Shown: positions 45,342 to 55,295 of the stretch, piece by piece
Position numbering within the stretch: the first letter of the stretch is position 1
How the letters are laid out: every line of letters starts with the position of its first letter
Source: Perlabentimonas sp041656735
GTDB lineage: Bacteria; Bacteroidota; Bacteroidia; Bacteroidales; Tenuifilaceae
Assembly: GCA_041656735.1 (NCBI GenBank)
Contig: JBBACY010000005.1
Span: forward strand, 1 to 64,000
Reading direction: 5' to 3'
Length of the DNA stretch: 64,000 nt
Program-made: the position numbers and the translations under genes
Notes under the pieces: model-generated
Seen by the model: only the letters and a program-made list of their open reading frames with translations
Databases searched by the model: none
Told to the model about the DNA's origin: nothing

Positions 45342-46190
45342 ATGATTAATAGTCAACGGTTTTTCGTGTTTTTTTTATTCCTTGCTATTGTTCTATCTGG
45401 ATGTAAAAGCAAAACTATACCCGAAAAGGATATGGTTAAAATTTTAGCTGAGGTGTTTATAACCGATGCGGTGGTGGCTAGTTCAAGGAATTCGTTTGAG
45501 TTTTCAAAACGCGATTCAATAGAGTACTATGCTCCTATATATAGCAAAATGGGTTATACCGATAAACAGTTTATGGCTACTATGAGCTACTTCTTTAATA
45601 ATCCAGAAGTATTCGATTCTGTACTCGATAAGGTTGTAAATCGTTTATCGGTAATGGAGGCCGAGCTGGAGGCAAGCATTGCTAAAGAAATAGTAAAACC
45701 AATAACGGTTAATGTTGATTCGTTAAACCTGTGGAAACAAAAAACTACCTGGGCTTTTCCTGCCGACTCTGACCAGGATAGCTTGTATTTTAAAATTCCG
45801 ATTGAAGAACCTGGTACATATACCCTTTCAGCCCTGGTTAAGGTTTTACCCAACGATGAGTCTATTGAGCCGAGATCATCCATATGGCTTACTCGAGACT
45901 CTACGGGTGTTAGAGATAACATTAAAATGGAGCAGTACACTAGGAATGGTAAGGCCATTGATATTACACTCTCCCTTTCTGTTACCGACTCAACCTATAC
46001 GCATATTGAAGGGTTTGTGCTTGGGCACATACCACAATATGGCGATTGGAAAAAATTTGCAGAGGTTTCTGATATAGAGATTACCTATTCACCAGTACTA
46101 CCAAAAATAGAATTGCGGGATAGTCGAATTTTGTTTAGAGACTCGTTAAGAGTTATGGACAGAAAGATTGAAAGTATATCACCGCGATAG
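45342..46190 (+). CDS. DUF4296 lipoprotein
   Basis: The 282-residue product has a lipoprotein signal with lipobox LSGC (Cys21) and the IPEKDMVKILAEVFITDAVV start typical of DUF4296, followed by the MGYTDKQFMATMSYF stretch. The C-terminal 140 residues look like a beta-sandwich. DUF4296 proteins are confined to Bacteroidota, and their function is unknown. It lies alone between the surface-protein unit and the next secreted protein. Confidence 0.82.
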   Translation: MINSQRFFVFFLFLAIVLSGCKSKTIPEKDMVKILAEVFITDAVVASSRNSFEFSKRDSIEYYAPIYSKMGYTDKQFMATMSYFFNNPEVFDSVLDKVVNRLSVMEAELEASIAKEIVKPITVNVDSLNLWKQKTTWAFPADSDQDSLYFKIPIEEPGTYTLSALVKVLPNDESIEPRSSIWLTRDSTGVRDNIKMEQYTRNGKAIDITLSLSVTDSTYTHIEGFVLGHIPQYGDWKKFAEVSDIEITYSPVLPKIELRDSRILFRDSLRVMDRKIESISPR

Positions 46191-46262
46191 CTTATTACAA
46201 ATAGCTATTCTAATTTTGTTTTTGTAAGCATTGTTCGTTCGTAATAATAAAGACGTCCCAAT

Positions 46263-47141
46263 ATGAAAAAATCAAATATTCGGTTTAGTGCAGCCATAGT
46301 AGCATTGCTATTATTCACATACAATGGTTTTAGTCAGGGGGTTAAGCCCGATAATATTTACAGGGTTACGGTAAATTCTCGCTACGTAATTGAAAACGGT
46401 GAGCGCCAAAGTAAGTACTTTGCTGTTGGTCAGCTTATTTCCGATTCGCTTGGTAGGCTGCATACCGAGATTGATTTTAACTGGGAAACACATTACCCCG
46501 ATAACTATCGGTGGCACTATTTTGACGATATGGTTAAGGTGAAAACCGATTTCTTTTTTAAGGAGAAGCTAAATCATTTTAACGTATATAATTATAACCC
46601 TACAGGGGCGTTAAGCGAGCTAAGCGTATACTCGGTTAATGGTAATGACACCTCTCTGGTTGTGCAAGAAAAGTATTCATATGCCACCAATGGTAATGTT
46701 ACTAAGGTGGTGGGTTATAACAAAAACGGAAAGAAAGGGTTTACGGCAAAATATAAGTACAACGGGTTTAACACCGAAACACAGCGTAAGGTTAGAGCAA
46801 AACGGGCGGTACCTTCCGATTCGATTCTATACTTAGCCCGTGAGGTTACGTACGATTCTGTTGGAAGAATTAATACCGAGATGCTAATCATTGAGAAATA
46901 TGGGTTGCCAAAAAAAACGACTCAAACTCACTATACATACGATGCTAGCGGGAATATTACAACCGAAGTAGTGAGCGACAAAGATGGGAATACGATTAAA
47001 CGGAACGAATACGCCTACAGACCCGATAATAGGATTAAAGGATTGATGGTTTACGATGCCAACGAAACGCTCATTGACTATCAGGCTTGGCGTTACGAAA
47101 TATATAAAACAGCCGATCGTAGGTTTCGGGTTTTTGAGTAG
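46263..47141 (+). CDS. Secreted protein with RHS/YD-like beta repeats, function unknown
   Basis: The 292-residue product has an N-terminal signal peptide (cleavage after GFSQ, about residue 25). Its C-terminal two thirds consists of short tyrosine-rich strands such as YSYATNGNVTKVVGYNKNG and YTYDASGNITTEVVSDKDGN, the pattern of RHS/YD-type beta repeats. It is far too short to be an RHS toxin and has no toxin domain. No type IX signal is visible. It may be a periplasmic or outer-membrane-associated protein; function unknown. Confidence 0.65.
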   Translation: MKKSNIRFSAAIVALLLFTYNGFSQGVKPDNIYRVTVNSRYVIENGERQSKYFAVGQLISDSLGRLHTEIDFNWETHYPDNYRWHYFDDMVKVKTDFFFKEKLNHFNVYNYNPTGALSELSVYSVNGNDTSLVVQEKYSYATNGNVTKVVGYNKNGKKGFTAKYKYNGFNTETQRKVRAKRAVPSDSILYLAREVTYDSVGRINTEMLIIEKYGLPKKTTQTHYTYDASGNITTEVVSDKDGNTIKRNEYAYRPDNRIKGLMVYDANETLIDYQAWRYEIYKTADRRFRVFE

Positions 47142-47151
47142 CTTGCCATCC

Positions 47152-48111
47152 CTATTCTGGTTGTGTTTGCCATATTAATGCGGCGGCACCTAATACCGCA
47201 GCATTTTTATCAATTAAGCCCGACGGAAGTATTTTTACCGTATTCTGAAATACAGGGAAAAGATTTTTTTCCATATGGCGTTTTGTTGGTTCAAATATAA
47301 GGTTTCCGGCTTTGCTTAAGCCACCAAATAGGAATATGGCCTCAGGATTTAAAATGGAAACAAGATCGGCTAGCTTCATTCCAAGAATAGCCCCTGTGTT
47401 TTCAAATGCATCAATGGCAATGCGATCGCCTTTTTGGGCAAGAGTGGAAATTGTTTTTGATGATATGCTATCATAAGTATAGCTACGCAGTGCGCTGGGT
47501 TCAATAGATTCGCTTAGCAGATTAAAAGCGGTTCGCCGCAATCCGGGAGCAGAAACATAAGTCTCTAGGCATCCGCGCTTTCCACAGCCACACTCTCTTC
47601 CCCAAGGTTTAACGTTTGTGTGACCTAGCTCGCCAGCAAAACCAGTATGGCCAACCAGAAGTTTCCCGTCAACCACAATTCCGCTGCCCAACCCAGTACC
47701 GAGGGTTATAAAAACAAAGTTTTTCATACCTACCGCGTCGCCAAATATCATTTCGCCAAGGGCAGCTGCATTGGCATCGTTGGTTAGAAGCACTGGAACT
47801 TCTAGGGCTTTCTCTATGTTATTGCAAAGGTTAAGAGTTCCTTTCCAGCGGAGATTTGCCGCATCAATTATTTGACCGGTTAGGTATGATCCGTTAGGTG
47901 CACCAATGCCTACACCCAGTATGGTGTACTTGTTATTTTGTTGCTCAATAAGGGTTAATATTTGCGCAGCAATTTTGTTGGTAAACTGCTCAAACTGGGC
48001 ATCTTCCTGTGTAGGGAATGATGTTTCGGCAATGCAGTTGCCCTCTTGGGTAACTAAGCCAATAACGGTATTGGTTCCGCCAATATCAACGCCAGCAACA
48101 ATTTTTCTCAT
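47152..48111 (-). CDS. ROK-family sugar kinase (glucokinase-like)
   Basis: The 319-residue product has the phosphate motif DIGGTNTVIG (residues 8-17), catalytic NDANAAALGE, GTGLGSGIV and the zinc/ROK signature ECGCGKRGCLETYVS. ROK kinases phosphorylate glucose, N-acetylglucosamine or related sugars; without a DNA-binding N-terminus this is an enzyme rather than a repressor. Specificity is not settled by sequence. It is located 87 bases downstream of gldA on the same strand. Confidence 0.92.
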   Translation of the reverse strand: MRKIVAGVDIGGTNTVIGLVTQEGNCIAETSFPTQEDAQFEQFTNKIAAQILTLIEQQNNKYTILGVGIGAPNGSYLTGQIIDAANLRWKGTLNLCNNIEKALEVPVLLTNDANAAALGEMIFGDAVGMKNFVFITLGTGLGSGIVVDGKLLVGHTGFAGELGHTNVKPWGRECGCGKRGCLETYVSAPGLRRTAFNLLSESIEPSALRSYTYDSISSKTISTLAQKGDRIAIDAFENTGAILGMKLADLVSILNPEAIFLFGGLSKAGNLIFEPTKRHMEKNLFPVFQNTVKILPSGLIDKNAAVLGAAALIWQTQPE

Positions 48112-48198
48112 CAGTATTTAGTTGTTTTGGTGTGTAGTATGCTGAAGCTCGTGCCAATTTTATATAACTCACGCTGGTTTAGGCTTTGTCTTAGCTTT

Positions 48199-49128
48199 TT
48201 AACTATTAGATGAATGGGTAACTGATTGGAATACATCCTCCATCTGCATAGTTTTTTCGAATAAAGTAATTAAGGTTAGGTTATTTTTTATGCAGAAGTT
48301 GTAAATTGCAGGCCGTATGTCACTTTCATCCAAGGATTTAACTTCCCATAAATTTTCATTTAAATTACTTTGTTTAACGGTTGATACGCCTTTAATTTCC
48401 ATTAGCATACTGGCTGTAATGGGTTCAAGAATTTCGAGGGTTACAGTTTGCTGCCCTACCGAATTTGCAAGCATTATGGATGATGTTGGGCCGTTAGCCA
48501 CTATTTCGCCCTTATTTAGTATTATTACGCTACTGCAAATTGCTTCTACCTCCTGCATAATGTGGGTTGACAGCAGAACCGTTTTCTCTTTTCCCACATC
48601 GGCAATAATTTTTCTTATTTCAACAATTTGGTTTGGGTCCAGTCCGCTGGTAGGCTCGTCAAGAATTAGAACCGATGGCCGGTTAAGCAGTGCCTGTGCA
48701 AGTCCAACCCGTTGCCTAAAGCCTTTTGAGAGTTCTCCAATCTTCTTATTTTGTTCGTTTACAATACCTGTAAGCTCAATAAGTTCACTTACCCTTTTGT
48801 TTGAGTAGCGTCCTAGTTTATATATTTTTGCAACAAATTGAAGATATTCTTTTACATACATATCGAGGTATAGCGGGTTATTTTCGGGCATATACCCAAT
48901 GTCAACCCGCGAATCTTTGCTTGTGCTATTAACCGGAACACCGTTTATGATTACGTTTCCAGAGGTAGGTTGAATAAAACCGGTAATAATTTTCATCATC
49001 GTTGATTTTCCGGCACCATTTGGGCCTAAAAATCCAACAACCTGCCCTTTCGGCACGCTGAACGAAACGTTATTCAGAGCTTTTTGCTTTCCGTATAGCT
49101 TTGTAATGCCCTCAACTTTAATGGCCAT
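48199..49128 (-). CDS. gldA: GldA-like ABC transporter ATP-binding protein
   Basis: The 309-residue ATPase has Walker A GPNGAGKS (residues 35-42), signature LSKGFRQRVGLAQAL, Walker B LILDEPTSGLD and the H-loop STH. IGYMPENNPLYLDMYVKEYL and the C-terminal extension match GldA, the ATPase of a gliding-associated ABC exporter with GldF and GldG. The permease genes gldF/gldG are not in this window. The DUF4834 gene precedes it by 28 bases. Confidence 0.88.
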   Translation of the reverse strand: MAIKVEGITKLYGKQKALNNVSFSVPKGQVVGFLGPNGAGKSTMMKIITGFIQPTSGNVIINGVPVNSTSKDSRVDIGYMPENNPLYLDMYVKEYLQFVAKIYKLGRYSNKRVSELIELTGIVNEQNKKIGELSKGFRQRVGLAQALLNRPSVLILDEPTSGLDPNQIVEIRKIIADVGKEKTVLLSTHIMQEVEAICSSVIILNKGEIVANGPTSSIMLANSVGQQTVTLEILEPITASMLMEIKGVSTVKQSNLNENLWEVKSLDESDIRPAIYNFCIKNNLTLITLFEKTMQMEDVFQSVTHSSNS

Positions 49129-49156
49129 ATTTGCAGGTAATGGTTTAGTTTTACAA

Positions 49157-49390
49157 TTAGTCTACCTCTTCGTAGTCAACGTATTCGCCCACATTTTTGT
49201 CAACAATTTTTTCTTTTTGTTGTTGGGTGTTTACGTGCACCTCACCCTCACGACGGGCTTTGTTTTGAGTTTGATTCTGGAATCCTCCTCCCATTTTGCG
49301 AATAAACTGTCTTAAAACAAATCGTGAAATCAAGGAGATGCCAAATACTATGATAAAAATTATAGCGAAAAAGCGGAGCAAATAAAGCAT
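49157..49390 (-). CDS. DUF4834 small membrane protein
   Basis: This 77-residue protein has one N-terminal membrane helix (residues 3-24), a basic middle part and the C-terminal VGEYVDYEEVD that characterises DUF4834. The family is found in Bacteroidota only and its role is unknown. It lies just upstream of gldA on the same strand. Confidence 0.82.
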   Translation of the reverse strand: MLYLLRFFAIIFIIVFGISLISRFVLRQFIRKMGGGFQNQTQNKARREGEVHVNTQQQKEKIVDKNVGEYVDYEEVD

Positions 49391-49486
49391 TGTGTATTAG
49401 TTTGTTTGGGTAAAACAACGGTTTTGGTACAAATTTAGCCATTCCTGTTTAATGCTGGCGCATAATGCAGCTAATTAATAATAAAA

Positions 49487-52252
49487 TTACTGAACAGCAT
49501 AGTTTAGAACATAGCCTGTTGGCGAACCCGTAATTAGGTTAAAGGTTGATTTAGTGTTAGCAAATTGGCCTATGCTAAAAGGGGTTATTCCTTTTAGCGG
49601 AAACCCTTTGTATGTTTCACCATTGCCATTAATAAGATGAATTTCGGACGAATTTGTGCAGGTTATCCCCAGTTTACGATCTCGTGCACCAAAGTGGAAG
49701 TAGGTTACCTGTGGCAGCGGTTTTTCCTTGAACTTCTTTGTAAATATTTCTTTGCCATTTACTTTGTAAACGTATAACTCATTCTCGTTTAGTACAATGT
49801 AGTCGTTTGTACCATCGGCATCTACATCCTGGCAATCGAAAAAATGGTTAGCACCCGCTGGCTTTAGCTTCATATCGGTTACCTGACCGCTAAGCGATAT
49901 TTTTTTAACAATGCCGAGCGTATCGGTTGTTACAAAATGTGCTGTCCCGCTTGAAACGTTGAGCGAAATGGTGCTATTATAGGCTTTTGTAAAATGCTCT
50001 TGCACCTTTACCCGCTCGTTTCCTCTTCGGTCTAAAATATATATTCTGTTGGCGTCCGATAGCACAATATAATCTTTGGCAGCATACCTAAAATGGGCCA
50101 CAGGTTGGGTAACCGTTTTTTCTGTTTTATCAAAATCCCAGCCGGTAACCAAATTCCCTTGGCGGTTGTAAACCCTAATCGAGCGATCTTCACCAGCAAT
50201 AAAAAAACGATAGTCCCTATTATTGTCGTAATCAATTACTGCAACTGGGTTTGTTGCGCTAGCCCTTAGGGTTATGGGGTATCCGCTCACATTATTTCCG
50301 TAGCGGTCAACAAGGTAAATTTTCGATTTTGTGCTAAATAGAATTTGCAAACGGCCATTTTTGTATACATCAATTTGATGCGCTTCACCCATAATTTCTT
50401 CGTTTATAGGTCGTTTCCATAGCACTCTCCCCACGTCGTTTATCAGGTATATGTTATGCTGGTTGTCTTGCACAAATATTTCCCTGTTTTGGGTTGAGTG
50501 GTTTATTACCAGCTGGGGCTTCATACTTATTGATGTATCGAGCCTTGTTTCCCATACGGTTTGGGGCGAATCGACAGAGTAGGGTGTATATTTTGCTGAT
50601 ATATTATTAAATATCAAATTTTTGCCACCATTTAGTTGGAAAGCAACCCCCTGAATTTTTTCTATCGTTTCCATTCTCGATAGGATTCGCGATGCGGAGG
50701 TAGGCGATAGTAGGTTTCCATAAAGCATTTCGGCTTTCGAGGGGTTAATGTAGGCTGTGAAATTTGATTCGGAAGTGAGGCTTTGCGAAAAACTTTTAAA
50801 TCCTTCGTCAAGGGCTAAATGCCTATTGTGAACATTCGAAATAATTAATTTCGATAGCATTTCAACCGATTCGCCAAATATCATATACGAATCGATAAAC
50901 GTAAAGTATTGATCATCAGTAATTGAAAATAGGTTTCCGAACAGCGTGCTATGCAATCCTTTTTTAGGGAATTTATAGATGTATACCGATTTTTCACGGT
51001 CTATTTGGAACGATTGAATAAATGAGTTCTTTGAAAGATTATTTTTGCGGGCATAGGTTTCTATCGCTTTGGTTAGTTCAAGCCGCGCTAGACTCTGACT
51101 CTGCACCTCGGCAACAGTAAACCAGCAATTGTTATACTTTCCGTTTTCAAAGGGAATAAAGACCACCGCAAGCTGTTTGCCAAAAATAGATGAGTATAGC
51201 TCTGTGATGTTGGTTCCTAGTTCACTGTTAAATTGTTCTATCTTTTTATTGTATTCGAAACCTTGCCCCTGACTTTGTAAAAAGCTGGCGTATGATGCTA
51301 GGTAAGTGTTTATGTTTGAAATACCTAGCAGGGCAAATGCTGCCGTTTGTGCAGGAATAACTTGGGGTAAAGTAATGTTAACAGGTTTTTGTTTGCTTAA
51401 AACTTTGTAAAAAGCATTCACCGTGTCGGGCACTTGAGTGAATCCGTTCAGAAAAAAGGCATCTTTCTTAATCGAGAGGTCAACTTCGGTCCAGTTAGCG
51501 GTTTTTGAAATCCAGCTAATTTCGTTGCGTTTATTTGGGTAAAACAATGAAGCAAAAGCCAACGGTAACTTTGTATGGTTTACTAAAATGCTCACGTTAA
51601 CCCTTGAGCCCGCCGTGCTTAATGCCTTAACAAATCCAGCATCGGTTGAAAGTGATATGCCGCTGCTAAGCTGTCCAACGGCCGACTCAACAAGAAGTTG
51701 CGATTGGCTAAGTATGGCCACGTTGTTGCGTATGGCGAAAGAGTATTCTGGCTCGCTGTTTTTCGTTTTATGAACTACTGTAAAAATTTTTGTTCCATTA
51801 TATTCCCTGTGGCTTTCGGTATAGTCTGCACTAAACGATTCCTGAATAAAGGCTTGAATTTCACTCTGTTTAATTCGTTCGGGTACGTTTGCCACAAATA
51901 AGCATTCGGGAGTACCGTTGCCAACGGCGTGAACCGACACGTATGCCTCGTTGTGCATTATAAACTGGTCGAAAATTGCTGATTGTTGTTGCTTTGCAAA
52001 GTTGAAAAATTGGTCAACCTTGTTTATAGCGGTAAAACTGCTTAATGTAAGCCAAAACGCATTCTCGTTTTGAAGTTCGGTAGCCAGCTGCTTTATACTG
52101 CTAATTTTAGCAACCATAGCCGCATCAATGGGTATAGCCTGTATCGCTTCCGATGTGTCTTTTGTACGTGAGGAAAAAAGCAACACCAGAGCGATAACTA
52201 TTCCTAAAGAAAACACTATAATTGCGACTAAAATTATTTGCTTCTTTTTCAT
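49487..52252 (-). CDS. DUF3352-like membrane-anchored protein with C-terminal beta-propeller
   Basis: The 921-residue protein has one N-terminal membrane helix (residues 5-27) and no other obvious segment, so the bulk lies in the periplasm. Residues 30-560 look like a DUF3352 domain (IPIDAAMVAKISSIKQL, FAALLGIS-like turns). Residues about 590-921 contain repeats such as IYLINDVGRVLWKRPI, YLVDRYGNNVSGYPI and RVYNRQGNLVTGWDF, a seven-bladed propeller of PQQ/WD-like type. Function unknown. Upstream of DUF4834-gldA by 96 bases and in the same direction. Confidence 0.7.
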   Translation of the reverse strand: MKKKQIILVAIIVFSLGIVIALVLLFSSRTKDTSEAIQAIPIDAAMVAKISSIKQLATELQNENAFWLTLSSFTAINKVDQFFNFAKQQQSAIFDQFIMHNEAYVSVHAVGNGTPECLFVANVPERIKQSEIQAFIQESFSADYTESHREYNGTKIFTVVHKTKNSEPEYSFAIRNNVAILSQSQLLVESAVGQLSSGISLSTDAGFVKALSTAGSRVNVSILVNHTKLPLAFASLFYPNKRNEISWISKTANWTEVDLSIKKDAFFLNGFTQVPDTVNAFYKVLSKQKPVNITLPQVIPAQTAAFALLGISNINTYLASYASFLQSQGQGFEYNKKIEQFNSELGTNITELYSSIFGKQLAVVFIPFENGKYNNCWFTVAEVQSQSLARLELTKAIETYARKNNLSKNSFIQSFQIDREKSVYIYKFPKKGLHSTLFGNLFSITDDQYFTFIDSYMIFGESVEMLSKLIISNVHNRHLALDEGFKSFSQSLTSESNFTAYINPSKAEMLYGNLLSPTSASRILSRMETIEKIQGVAFQLNGGKNLIFNNISAKYTPYSVDSPQTVWETRLDTSISMKPQLVINHSTQNREIFVQDNQHNIYLINDVGRVLWKRPINEEIMGEAHQIDVYKNGRLQILFSTKSKIYLVDRYGNNVSGYPITLRASATNPVAVIDYDNNRDYRFFIAGEDRSIRVYNRQGNLVTGWDFDKTEKTVTQPVAHFRYAAKDYIVLSDANRIYILDRRGNERVKVQEHFTKAYNSTISLNVSSGTAHFVTTDTLGIVKKISLSGQVTDMKLKPAGANHFFDCQDVDADGTNDYIVLNENELYVYKVNGKEIFTKKFKEKPLPQVTYFHFGARDRKLGITCTNSSEIHLINGNGETYKGFPLKGITPFSIGQFANTKSTFNLITGSPTGYVLNYAVQ

Positions 52253-52611
52253 AAACTTCTTTTTGCAGTAGAGCTAAATATACTGTTTTTATATATTTTT
52301 ACTTGCGTTTACTGTAAATTATGGGTCAAACAGCTTGTTATGGCAACTTATGTTGAAAATTGGTAAAGGATGTACTTCTCCTTCTTGTAACCAACAGATT
52401 AGGCTTTTATGGTACTACCAATGTGTTGACAAAGATATTAAATCTAATGCGGTTATAAAATATTTGTTATAGGCTTTTAGTGCACCGTGTAAACCCTGCA
52501 TTCATTTGTATATGTTTGGTATATATTGTTTCGCTTCAAATTTTACGTAATTTAGCGTTTTAAAATAATAAGTTAGCCCATTTTTAGTTAGTATATCAAC
52601 AACTTATTTTA
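52253..52611. other. 359-base divergent intergenic region
   Basis: This AT-rich gap separates the leftward DUF3352-like gene and the rightward sprE-porX unit. TATGTTTG at 52511-52518 is an exact TAnnTTTG match about 95 bases before sprE, but no TTG lies at the usual spacing. I see no small gene or RNA structure. Confidence 0.5.
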
Positions 52612-55290
52612 ATGAAGATATTAGGCACAATTAAGCATATCCGTATCGTTTTTCTTATAATGATTCTTCTGTTTGCAGGGTGTTCAACTCAAAAAAATAC
52701 ACCTGTATCACGAGCATATCATAATGTTACGTCAAAATACAATTACTATTTTAACGCCAACGAGAGCTATAAGACCGCAATTAAAACGGCTACCAATAAC
52801 TACAGCTACAATTATACCTTGCATTTGCCCGTATTGCTATTTGGCGATAAGCAAGTTTCGAGCGTTGTTGGTGGTGATATGGACAGGGCAATAACCAAGA
52901 GCACTGCAATGATAAATAGGCACTCAATAACGGTTAAGCCTGAGCGTAAAAGAGGCGTCCCTTCTGCTAAAGATAGGGAGTTTTATAAGCAGAATGAGTA
53001 TGTTAATTGGGTTAAAGAGGGTTGGTTGCTAATTGGTAAGGCGCGAGGTTGGAAGGGTGCCTACGATGAGGCTCAAATGACTCTGGAGTATAATGTTCTT
53101 CAGTTTCCAAATAGCGAAATAGCATTCGAATCGCAGGTGTGGCTTGCTCGTATTGATATTGTGAAAAACGATTTTGTATCGGCCGAAGACAGGATTAGGG
53201 ATCTTGCCAATAACCGAAAATATCCAAAAACTAAGTATTTCAAGCATTTGCTTGAGGCTACCCAAGCGTTTTTTTATCAGGCTCAGGATGATACTCCTAC
53301 AACCATAAAACATTTAGAGAAGGCTCTTACCGTGGTAAGGTCAAGCGCCGATAAAGACAGGTATAACTATCTCTTAGCCCAGCTGTACAAAAGCGAGAAA
53401 AAGTTTGCCCAATCAAATAAGTATTTTAATCGGGTTGTGAAGTCTAACCCATCGTACGAAATGACCTTTAATGCCAAAATTAGCTTGGCGTCAAATTATC
53501 AGGGTGGCGGTGGTGGCGATATGGTTAAGGCGTTACTAAAAATGGCCAACGACGAAAAGAACGTTGAATATTTGGACCAAATATACTTTGCACTTGGTAA
53601 TATTGAGGAAACTAAAAAGAATACTGAAAAAGCCATAGAGTACTATAAGCTGTCTGCACAAAAAAGTGTTGGTAATAGCTACCAGAAGGGAATATCATAC
53701 CTAATACTGGCCGACTACTACTTTGCTAAGCCAGATTACACACAAAGCCAAGCATACTATGATAGTTCGTACAATGCGCTCGATGCCGACTTTCCAGGGT
53801 ACAGCGAGCTAGCAACTAAAACACAGAACCTAAACAAGCTGGTTGAAAACCTAAATTTGGTTTCCAAAGAGGATAGCTTGCAGCGAGTTGCGGAAATGAG
53901 TCCCAAAGAGCGCGATGCCATAATTGCAGAGCTAATAAATGCCGTAAAAGCCGAGGAGGAAAAGCTTAAATTAGAAGAGCAGGAGGGAAGAGACAGGTTC
54001 TCGCATTTTCAGCAAACGCAGCAGGGCCGAACACAGCCTACACAAGAAGGGAGCAGCTGGTATTTTTACAATCAGTCGTCGCTGAGCTTCGGATTGGCTG
54101 AGTTTCAGATGCGATGGGGCCGTCGAAAACTCGAAGACAACTGGCGAAGGGTTAACAAGCGCGACGTTATTATCGAATCAATAGCTGATAACGATGCGGA
54201 GGCCGATACTACGGGGATGCCCAAGAAGGTTATGGATAATAAGAGCCGAGAATACTACTTACAGGAACTTCCTCTAAACGATTCGTTGGTTGCACTCTCG
54301 CATCAGCGAATTCAGGAAGCCTTATTCAGAATAGCCGAGGTATATGAGATTAGCCTAAAAGATTACCCAGAAGCCGTTAGAGCATACGAAATTCTTATAA
54401 ACCGTTACTCAGCAAGTAGTTTTACGTTATCGGCATATTATAATTTATACCAAATAGCGCATTTTAACAACCAACCGCTAAAAATGGAGGAGTACAAGCA
54501 GAAACTAATTTCGCAGTTTCCAAACAGTACGTACGCACTAATGCTTAGCGACCCCAACTATATTGAAAGCCTTAGGCTAAAAACCAAAGAGCAGGAAGAT
54601 TTTTATGCAAAAACCTTCGATTTATACCAAAAAGACAGCTGTACAGAGGCGGTGCGTATGGCTCGCCAGGGTATTGAGAAGTTTAACGAAACGGACATTA
54701 TTCCCAAGTTCAAATTTATTATAGCACAATGTGCAGGTAAATCGGGTAACTTAAGAGCATACAGAGAGGAGCTAAATGAGATTTTGCAGTCATACCCTAA
54801 TACCGAAATTGCATCAACCGTTGGCAATATTCTCGCTATGCTTGATAAGCGCGAGCTGCAGCTGGCTACCACGGGTGTTATGGAGAAAGAGCAGGTTGAC
54901 GATACACAAGTAGCTAGCTATGCAACCAGCTATGCCGAGCCAAAGGGCGAGCATCTGTTTATTGCCATTGTACCTAAAAATTCGCCAGTAAATCAGCTTC
55001 GCTTCAACTTGGTCTCTTTTAATGTTGATAACTACATAAATCTGAATCTTAACGTAACCAGCAGCGACCTTTCCGATTTTGTTCAAATAATTCAGGTTGA
55101 GACGTTTAAAACAATCGATGAGGCAATGGAGTACTATGTTAAAGCTAGCGCTGAGGATGGACTTATGGGTGCACTCACTAGTAGCGAGTATAGTTATGCT
55201 GTGATTAGCCTTTCAAACCTCGACACGTTTAAACGGGATAAATCTGTATCGGGTTATCTTAATTTTTTCCGTAAAAACTACTTAAAATAA
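52612..55290 (+). CDS. porW: Type IX secretion lipoprotein PorW/SprE (TPR)
   Basis: The 892-residue product has a lipobox FAGC (Cys24) and the family opening CSTQKNTPVSRAYHNVTSKY followed by NYYFNANESY. The long helical region contains TPR repeats (roughly residues 130-420 and 560-760). PorW/SprE links outer-membrane components to the type IX secretion machinery and is needed for gliding and secretion. porX starts 5 bases downstream. Identification is firm from the N-terminal motif, length and the porX linkage. Confidence 0.93.
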   Translation: MKILGTIKHIRIVFLIMILLFAGCSTQKNTPVSRAYHNVTSKYNYYFNANESYKTAIKTATNNYSYNYTLHLPVLLFGDKQVSSVVGGDMDRAITKSTAMINRHSITVKPERKRGVPSAKDREFYKQNEYVNWVKEGWLLIGKARGWKGAYDEAQMTLEYNVLQFPNSEIAFESQVWLARIDIVKNDFVSAEDRIRDLANNRKYPKTKYFKHLLEATQAFFYQAQDDTPTTIKHLEKALTVVRSSADKDRYNYLLAQLYKSEKKFAQSNKYFNRVVKSNPSYEMTFNAKISLASNYQGGGGGDMVKALLKMANDEKNVEYLDQIYFALGNIEETKKNTEKAIEYYKLSAQKSVGNSYQKGISYLILADYYFAKPDYTQSQAYYDSSYNALDADFPGYSELATKTQNLNKLVENLNLVSKEDSLQRVAEMSPKERDAIIAELINAVKAEEEKLKLEEQEGRDRFSHFQQTQQGRTQPTQEGSSWYFYNQSSLSFGLAEFQMRWGRRKLEDNWRRVNKRDVIIESIADNDAEADTTGMPKKVMDNKSREYYLQELPLNDSLVALSHQRIQEALFRIAEVYEISLKDYPEAVRAYEILINRYSASSFTLSAYYNLYQIAHFNNQPLKMEEYKQKLISQFPNSTYALMLSDPNYIESLRLKTKEQEDFYAKTFDLYQKDSCTEAVRMARQGIEKFNETDIIPKFKFIIAQCAGKSGNLRAYREELNEILQSYPNTEIASTVGNILAMLDKRELQLATTGVMEKEQVDDTQVASYATSYAEPKGEHLFIAIVPKNSPVNQLRFNLVSFNVDNYINLNLNVTSSDLSDFVQIIQVETFKTIDEAMEYYVKASAEDGLMGALTSSEYSYAVISLSNLDTFKRDKSVSGYLNFFRKNYLK

Positions 55291-55295
55291 AGCGT

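Noticed and set aside
46263..47141. RHS polymorphic toxin
   Set aside because: The YD-like repeats are too few and there is no RHS core, toxin domain or immunity gene.
52511..52518. Definite sprE promoter
   Set aside because: The -7 box matches but no TTG is at the proper distance, so it is mentioned only within the intergenic entry.
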